A stretch of DNA of 56,701 nt from Fidelibacterota bacterium (GTDB lineage Bacteria; Fidelibacterota; Marinisomatia; Marinisomatales; SCKK01), in NCBI GenBank assembly GCA_004124475.1, contig SCKK01000020.1:1-56701 (forward strand), written 5' to 3'. A model generated the notes under the pieces. That model worked only from the letters and a program-made list of their open reading frames with translations, was not told the origin of the DNA and did not search any database. A program made the translations under genes and the position numbers. Below, piece after piece: positions 52,396 to 56,701 of the stretch (its first letter is position 1; each line of letters starts with the position of its first letter).

Positions 52396-52892
52396 CGCAC
52401 ACCGTTAAAATTTTCAAATTTTTCCTTTAAACCGTATCTCAGTAAAATTTCAGTTAACAGCTTCATGTCTATTTTTGTTTGCTCCATAAGTTTAGCAATT
52501 TTTTCCCTGTCTTTCAGCCGAAACACACTAAGAGAAATCGCGATCAAGTATTCCGGCCGTAAAATATTTACTTTGATATTCTTGTACTTCACAGCAACAG
52601 CATGCTGAACGGATTCTTTTTCCAGAGCCGTTGATGCGGGTATAAATTGTATGGGCGTTTCGTCTATCAGAATATATTCTTTATGCGTCTTGTACCCTTT
52701 CTTAGTTAAAAAATCATAGAAGGGTGTTAGTATGTGTATACCTTTTTCCTCAGGTGGAATAAAAAATATGTCCACATCATAGGTGGCAAAAGGTTCCGTA
52801 TAGTAGATGGTGGCAATTGCATCTCCAATGGCATACTCTACAAGAACCCCATCCTTGTGCAACCTGCTAATGACTTTCAATGCTTTATCCAT
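52392..52892 (-). CDS. Nucleotidyltransferase-fold protein (AbiEii/DUF6036-like)
   Basis: A 166-residue protein of the DNA polymerase beta-like nucleotidyltransferase fold. The active-site strand VLVEYAIGDAIATIYYTEPF leads to TYDVDIFF (D39, D41), which fits the G-x-x-A ... D-x-D pattern. The later segment VKYKNIKVNILRPEYLIAISL and the RLKDREKIAKLMEQTKIDMKLL helix match small AbiEii-like proteins. Such proteins act as toxins or antitoxins by nucleotidylating RNA or proteins. The ATG follows a GGAGGAG site that lies inside the end of a methylase relic (52898-53000), so the pair once followed a restriction-modification gene. Confidence 0.72.
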   Translation of the reverse strand: MDKALKVISRLHKDGVLVEYAIGDAIATIYYTEPFATYDVDIFFIPPEEKGIHILTPFYDFLTKKGYKTHKEYILIDETPIQFIPASTALEKESVQHAVAVKYKNIKVNILRPEYLIAISLSVFRLKDREKIAKLMEQTKIDMKLLTEILLRYGLKEKFENFNGVR

Positions 52893-52897
52893 TCTTT

Positions 52898-53000
52898 TTA
52901 CTCCTCCCTACTATCTTCCCCTTCCACAATTTTGATTTCTTCCGGGGTGAGGTTGTAGAGTTTGTAAACAAGCTAGTCGATCTCTGCTTCAAAGATACTG
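52898..53000 (-). pseudogene. 3'-end relic of a DNA methylase/restriction gene
   Basis: The minus-strand frame reads KIDLSIFEAEID-stop-LVYKLYNLTPEEIKIVEG... and ends at a TAA at 52898-52900. LVYKLYNLTPEEIKIVEG is the characteristic C-terminus of N6 DNA methylases and related restriction enzymes. The in-frame TAG stands where relatives usually have an Arg codon, so this is a decayed relic. It lies between gajB and the nucleotidyltransferase gene. Confidence 0.6.
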
Positions 53001-53037
53001 AGGTCGATTTTTTTTATTTTATGGTTTTGCAATGAAT

Positions 53038-54807
53038 TCACGAATATTTTAACCTATTTTCCCAACATAATTTATCTTCTTCACTTGGTACAGCCATTAC
53101 CAATAATTTTCTTGGACGGGTGATACCTACATACACTATCCTCAATTCCTCATTATCAGTAGTTACCTTGCCTTCTTCTAACAAAGTCTTATATTTTTTT
53201 CCTACACCTTTCTTTTTTAAAAATAATAATACAGCTTCAAATGTTTCACCTTTTACTGAATGAACTGTGCCCAGTCTATAATTTTTTCTAAATAGTTCTT
53301 TTTTTATTGTTGCAAAAAGTGCTTCTATAGTGAGCCCTGCATTTTCGCTTTTTACATCAAATTTAATTGAGATGTCATTCCCACTAAAACTTGCTTTTGC
53401 TTCTTTCACCCAATCATCTAATTTAATTTTCGTATCGGGAAGTTGTTTATAAATCTTATAAACTTCTAACCTGTGTTGCACAAATCCCGTTTTATCAATT
53501 CTTTCTTTTATATCACTAATTAGGCAATAATTTTTATTTTCAAATGCCTTTACTACAGCTTTTTCAATAATTTTAAATCCTTCTTTAAACTTTTTATTAT
53601 CACAAAAATATTTTCCTTGAACAAAATCTTTAGTTAATCTATCGTTAATTTTCCAAGGTGAGGTATTACTTGTTCTTTCTTTTTTAATATTATCAATTAA
53701 GAAAACAAAATCTCTACTTCTATATACAATTGCCACGTTTTCATTACCAACACTTATTCCATGGCCTTTGCAAAGGTTTAGAAAATGATCTATGGTTTTT
53801 TTTATTGAACCATATAATTTTTGATCAAAAACAATAATTTCAGGAACAAAACTGAAGTTTTTAACACCATCAGAAATAGCTTCAGAAGTATTATTTAAAG
53901 AAGACAGATTATAAGTGAAATTACAGATATTCTGAGAGCTTCTTCTGTTCTCATTTAATTTAATTGAGTTATTTTTCCAATCAGAATACTTTTCTTCGAA
54001 TAATTCCGGTTTGGCGTCATTCCATTCAAATATAGCTTGATCCGGATCGCCTACCAACATTATTTCTTTTAACCCATTTTCAATTAATAAATCAATAATT
54101 CGCATTTGAATTTCAGATGTATCCTGAGCTTCATCTATTATTAATTCAGGAAATCTGAAAACAAGTGCTTCTGCAATTTTGGGATATTTTTCAAGAATTT
54201 TCATTGCAAAATAATTTCCGTCTGCTTGATTAGAATAGCCCTCTTTAAATAAATATCCTTTTGATTGTTTTATGTTGTTTTCATGTCCGGTGCCAAAAAT
54301 ATTTATATTACCAAAAAAACTTTCAAAAGTATCAGATATCTTTAAAAGATTATCTTTTATATCAAAACTAAATTTATCAAAACAAGAATTATATGCCTGA
54401 TAACCACGTCTTTGTGGATAAAACCAACTCCCATGCGGTTCGCCAACCAAAACAGGTCTGTTTTTGCAACCCATTACTTTATGACCAAAGGGTAGAAAAA
54501 TATATTGATTCACAAAACTGTCAATCGTTCCAAGAAAATGGGGATAACCAAAAGAATATTTAAGATTGAATTCATTCTCCAACATATTTTTAATTTCTTG
54601 CCAGGCAACATTTGTAAAAGACAGCGCAGCTATACCTTGATGTGGATGCACCCAATTTTCAACTTTCCAAGTTAATCTTGCGGCGACCGAATATGTTTTA
54701 CCACTGCCAGGACAAGCACGAACGACGAATTTATCTTTCTTTTTAAAAACTATTTCTTGTTGTTTTTTCGAAAGAGTATTTTTTAATATTTTTTCTAATT
54801 TACTCAC
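53038..54807 (-). CDS. gajB: UvrD-like helicase, Gabija protein GajB
   Basis: A 589-residue superfamily 1A helicase. Motif I is ACPGSGKTYS (about 32-41) after a Q-motif (LSKKQQEIVF). Motif II is LIIDEAQDTSE, motif III is VGDPDQAIFEWNDA, motif V is VHSVKGETFEAVLL and motif VI is IVYVGITRPRKLLVMAVP. The size and the position directly after an OLD-family TOPRIM nuclease gene, overlapping it by eight bases, make it GajB of the Gabija anti-phage system, in which GajA cuts DNA and GajB supplies helicase/NTPase activity. This gene is intact, though its partner is disrupted. Confidence 0.85.
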   Translation of the reverse strand: MSKLEKILKNTLSKKQQEIVFKKKDKFVVRACPGSGKTYSVAARLTWKVENWVHPHQGIAALSFTNVAWQEIKNMLENEFNLKYSFGYPHFLGTIDSFVNQYIFLPFGHKVMGCKNRPVLVGEPHGSWFYPQRRGYQAYNSCFDKFSFDIKDNLLKISDTFESFFGNINIFGTGHENNIKQSKGYLFKEGYSNQADGNYFAMKILEKYPKIAEALVFRFPELIIDEAQDTSEIQMRIIDLLIENGLKEIMLVGDPDQAIFEWNDAKPELFEEKYSDWKNNSIKLNENRRSSQNICNFTYNLSSLNNTSEAISDGVKNFSFVPEIIVFDQKLYGSIKKTIDHFLNLCKGHGISVGNENVAIVYRSRDFVFLIDNIKKERTSNTSPWKINDRLTKDFVQGKYFCDNKKFKEGFKIIEKAVVKAFENKNYCLISDIKERIDKTGFVQHRLEVYKIYKQLPDTKIKLDDWVKEAKASFSGNDISIKFDVKSENAGLTIEALFATIKKELFRKNYRLGTVHSVKGETFEAVLLFLKKKGVGKKYKTLLEEGKVTTDNEELRIVYVGITRPRKLLVMAVPSEEDKLCWENRLKYS

Positions 54808-55775
54808 CTTTAACCACCCATTTTATCGCATCTTTAATATAATCCGGTACTTCAAATTTATTTATTACATTAATATCCTCATCTAATTTTATGGCAAGGC
54901 GATGTGCTAATTCGGATTTATCTTTGAAGTCTTTTAGTTTTTCGATTAAAAACATTGCTCTTTCTTTTTTAGAATTTTGGTTGAATTCTGTCCTTGAATG
55001 CATTTCTCTATAAATTTCCAAAATAATATCTTCATTCTTTCCTGCAATAAAAAGTTCATATTCAAAAGTAATTTCACCTAAATAAACTTTTAAATTCCCT
55101 CCTTCAAATTTTTCTGCTTTTTTTGCTCGAGAAGAAATTTCTTCAGTTTCTTTTTTTCTATCATCATCAGTAATAATTGCGCATTTGATAGCTAATCGTT
55201 TATCTTTGTCTTTAGAATTATAAAGTTTTGCAAAATGTTCAAATGCCACGCCATTAATATTAATTATTTCTATACCCGCCTTTTCAATATCATATTCTTT
55301 ACCTATTATTCTTGAAAACACCGGCATGAGAAGCGCTTCTGATATTCCTTCAACAAGTATTGTCCCATTTGAAAAGAAAAGTTGTGATTTAGTTACATCC
55401 AAAAATTTTGCCAGATATTTTCTGTTTTTTTCATTTAATTCTGATTCTCTGAGAGATAAAGAGCAAATTTTTCTTTGTTGATTCTGCAATATTATCAACG
55501 AATTTAAATCGACTTTAGCCGTGATAGTAGGTGAATGTGAAGTTAAAAAAATTTGAATTCCTTTTTTATTAAGTGTGTTCAAATAATTAAAAAAAATATT
55601 TTGCAACTGGGGATGTAAATGAGCCTCCGGTTCTTCTATGAGAAGTGAATAATATGCTTCAGGTTCTACATATTTTTTTTTATTTGTTAAATCGCCAAGA
55701 ACAATGGCAATATAGAGTAAGTTATTGTAGCCAAGTCCATTTTGAGATATTTGTAAATATTTTTGTTTGCTGGAT
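54800..55775 (-). pseudogene. gajA: gajA remnant: OLD-family ATPase/TOPRIM nuclease cut by IS30
   Basis: About 325 C-terminal residues of a GajA-like protein. Present are NGLGYNNLLYIAIVLGDL, the ABC-type Walker B region LLIEEPEAHLHPQLQ, the H-loop IFLTSHSPTI, and the TOPRIM acids in ILVEGISEALLMPVF and CAIITDDDRKKE. Missing is the N-terminal half with Walker A: at about 55775 the frame passes into the IS30 transposase gene, and the codons before it (MGSKRLIRYFSGNFQ) come from the insertion. GajA is about 580 residues, so roughly 250 are lost or lie beyond the element. The system is probably inactive unless the element is precisely lost. Confidence 0.8.
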
Positions 55776-56701
55776 TCAAGTAGTAAGTGCCTGCCTTGTC
55801 GGCAGACAGGCAACATTTGAAAGTTCCCCGAAAAATACCTGATTAGGCGTTTTGAACCCAAGACATTTTCTCGGACGGTTATTTAGCTTTTTAATAACTC
55901 TGATTATTTCATCATCTGTGATGGTTCTAAAGTCTCTGTTTTTGGGGAAGTATTGTCTGATGAGCCCATTGGTGTTTTCGTTTGTGCCTCTTTCCCAGGC
56001 AGAATACGCATGAGCAAAATAAAAGTCAGCACTAAGATGATCAGCAATAGTCTCATGACCGGATAACTCTTTCCCATTATCCGACGTCAACGTAAGGACG
56101 TTATCCTTGATTGGATTAAGCAATTTAGTCACAGCATCGGTTACCTCGTCTTTTGTTTTCCTTTCAACTTTGTAGATCAGAGACAGCCTGGATTTACGTT
56201 CTGTCAAAGAGACCAGAGCCTGTTTATGACCTTTACCGATAATGGTATCCGCCTCCCAATCGCCAATTCTACTTCGCTCTTCTACCACAATAGGACGCTC
56301 ATCAATACTGACTCTGTTTTTGATACTTCCCCGTCGGTCATGAGCCCCATAACGCTTCTTCCTTTTCTTCCGACACCTTAAATGAAGATGCAAAGAACCA
56401 CCAGCCTGTTTGTCTTTAAGAATGTACCTGTAAATCCATTCATGACTTACAGACATGGTCATGTTTTCCTTCATCCAGCTATGTATCTGTTCAGGAGACC
56501 ATTCCTTTTGTATCAAACGCTCAATAAAAGCCCAGGTACTTCCATCGATATGTGGTCTGATTTTACCTTGTCGTTGATCTAGCGCCTTGGCATGAGCCTG
56601 TTTATGTCGATAGCCGCGTTGGCCACGGTTCCGCTTCACTTCTCGGCTAATTGTCGATTTATGGACGCCAATCACTTCAGCAATTTCTGATTGATTATGA
56701 C
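55776..56701 (-). mobile_element. IS30-family transposase, runs off the window
   Basis: The frame is open through the window end: the codons before the GTG at 56675 continue as HNQSEIAEVIGVHKSTISRE, the IS30 helix-turn-helix, so at least 308 residues are seen and the N-terminus is outside. The DDE acids are in GDWEADTIIGKG, LTSDNGKEL and GTNENTNGLIRQYFPK. The usual tail TPNQVFFGELSNVA...LTT-stop is interrupted by seven residues (CLPTRQA) encoded by a palindrome. The element's right end lies near 55775, with a candidate terminal repeat around TTCAAGTAGTAAGTG overlapping the gene end. It disrupts gajA. Confidence 0.9.
55789..55812. repeat. GC-rich palindromic element within the IS30 transposase gene
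   Basis: The stretch GCCTGCCTTGTCGGCAGACAGGC-type element (GCCTG at one end, CAGGC at the other, with GCC/GGC inside) lies inside the last codons of the transposase. Taking out 21 bases would restore NVALTT-stop. It belongs to the same scattered family as 16560-16590 and 51927-51955. Confidence 0.6.

Overview
The window looks like a chromosome segment of an uncultivated bacterium of the Fibrobacterota-Chlorobiota-Bacteroidota (FCB) assemblage. The grounds are two secreted proteins with the 'NYPNPFNP' type IX secretion (T9SS) C-terminal sorting domain, an outer-membrane TonB-dependent receptor with a carboxypeptidase-like N-terminal domain, a DUF5683 protein and AT-rich coding with good AGGAGG-type ribosome binding sites. 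Candidatus Neomarinimicrobiota or a neighbouring phylum fits best. This placement is inference from motifs, not from a phylogeny.

Layout. 1-570: a possible insertion-sequence end, tiny ORFs and a tRNA-Met(CAT). 598-13.4 kb: leucyl aminopeptidase (minus), then on the plus strand a split glycolate oxidase (glcD-glcE-glcF), a TonB-dependent receptor, a 55-aa ORF and a 1120-aa T9SS-sorted protein with an intrinsic terminator. 13.4-19.4 kb (minus): hotdog thioesterase, a possible structured RNA, HMA metal-binding protein, UMF1-type transporter, and NamZ with a sodium:solute symporter. 19.4-23.6 kb is a mosaic: a REP-associated tyrosine transposase with REP hairpins, a repeat protein with a T9SS tail and a TonB-domain lipoprotein. 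It also holds three extra fragments matching the 3' end of the next gene. 23.5-30.5 kb (minus) is one operon with every junction overlapping: ABC ATPase, ABC permease, deoxyribosyltransferase-like protein, N-acetylhexosamine-type kinase, alanine racemase, GH3/serine-hydrolase fusion. With NamZ and the symporter this looks like peptidoglycan-fragment salvage. 30.5-33.7 kb: four-helix-bundle protein and DNA polymerase I.

33.7-39.5 kb is an accessory island of contrasting composition. It holds a very AT-rich gene (nuclease-like + DGQHR + AlbA/Schlafen-like), a GC-rich gene joining a class III nucleotidyl cyclase domain to a tandem array of pentatricopeptide-like repeats, and a HEPN/AbiU2-like gene with integron-cassette-like edges. 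The first two each carry one frameshift. 39.5-43.1 kb: two near-identical CBS-less IMP dehydrogenase genes in direct orientation, flanking a Phd/RelE-type toxin-antitoxin pair. 43.1-51.9 kb (minus): histidine ammonia-lyase, then a tight operon of DUF5683, NSS transporter, UbiA-like membrane protein, ferredoxin, geranylgeranyl-reductase-family flavoprotein and DnaQ-DinG helicase. 51.9 kb to the end: restriction-modification relics, a nucleotidyltransferase/55-aa pair, and a Gabija system (gajA-gajB) whose gajA is cut by an IS30-family element running off the window.

The most unusual items are the cyclase-PPR fusion, the DGQHR fusion, the repeated 3'-end blocks around the RAYT/REP locus, and a small palindrome that appears to sit in frame inside the IS30 transposase.
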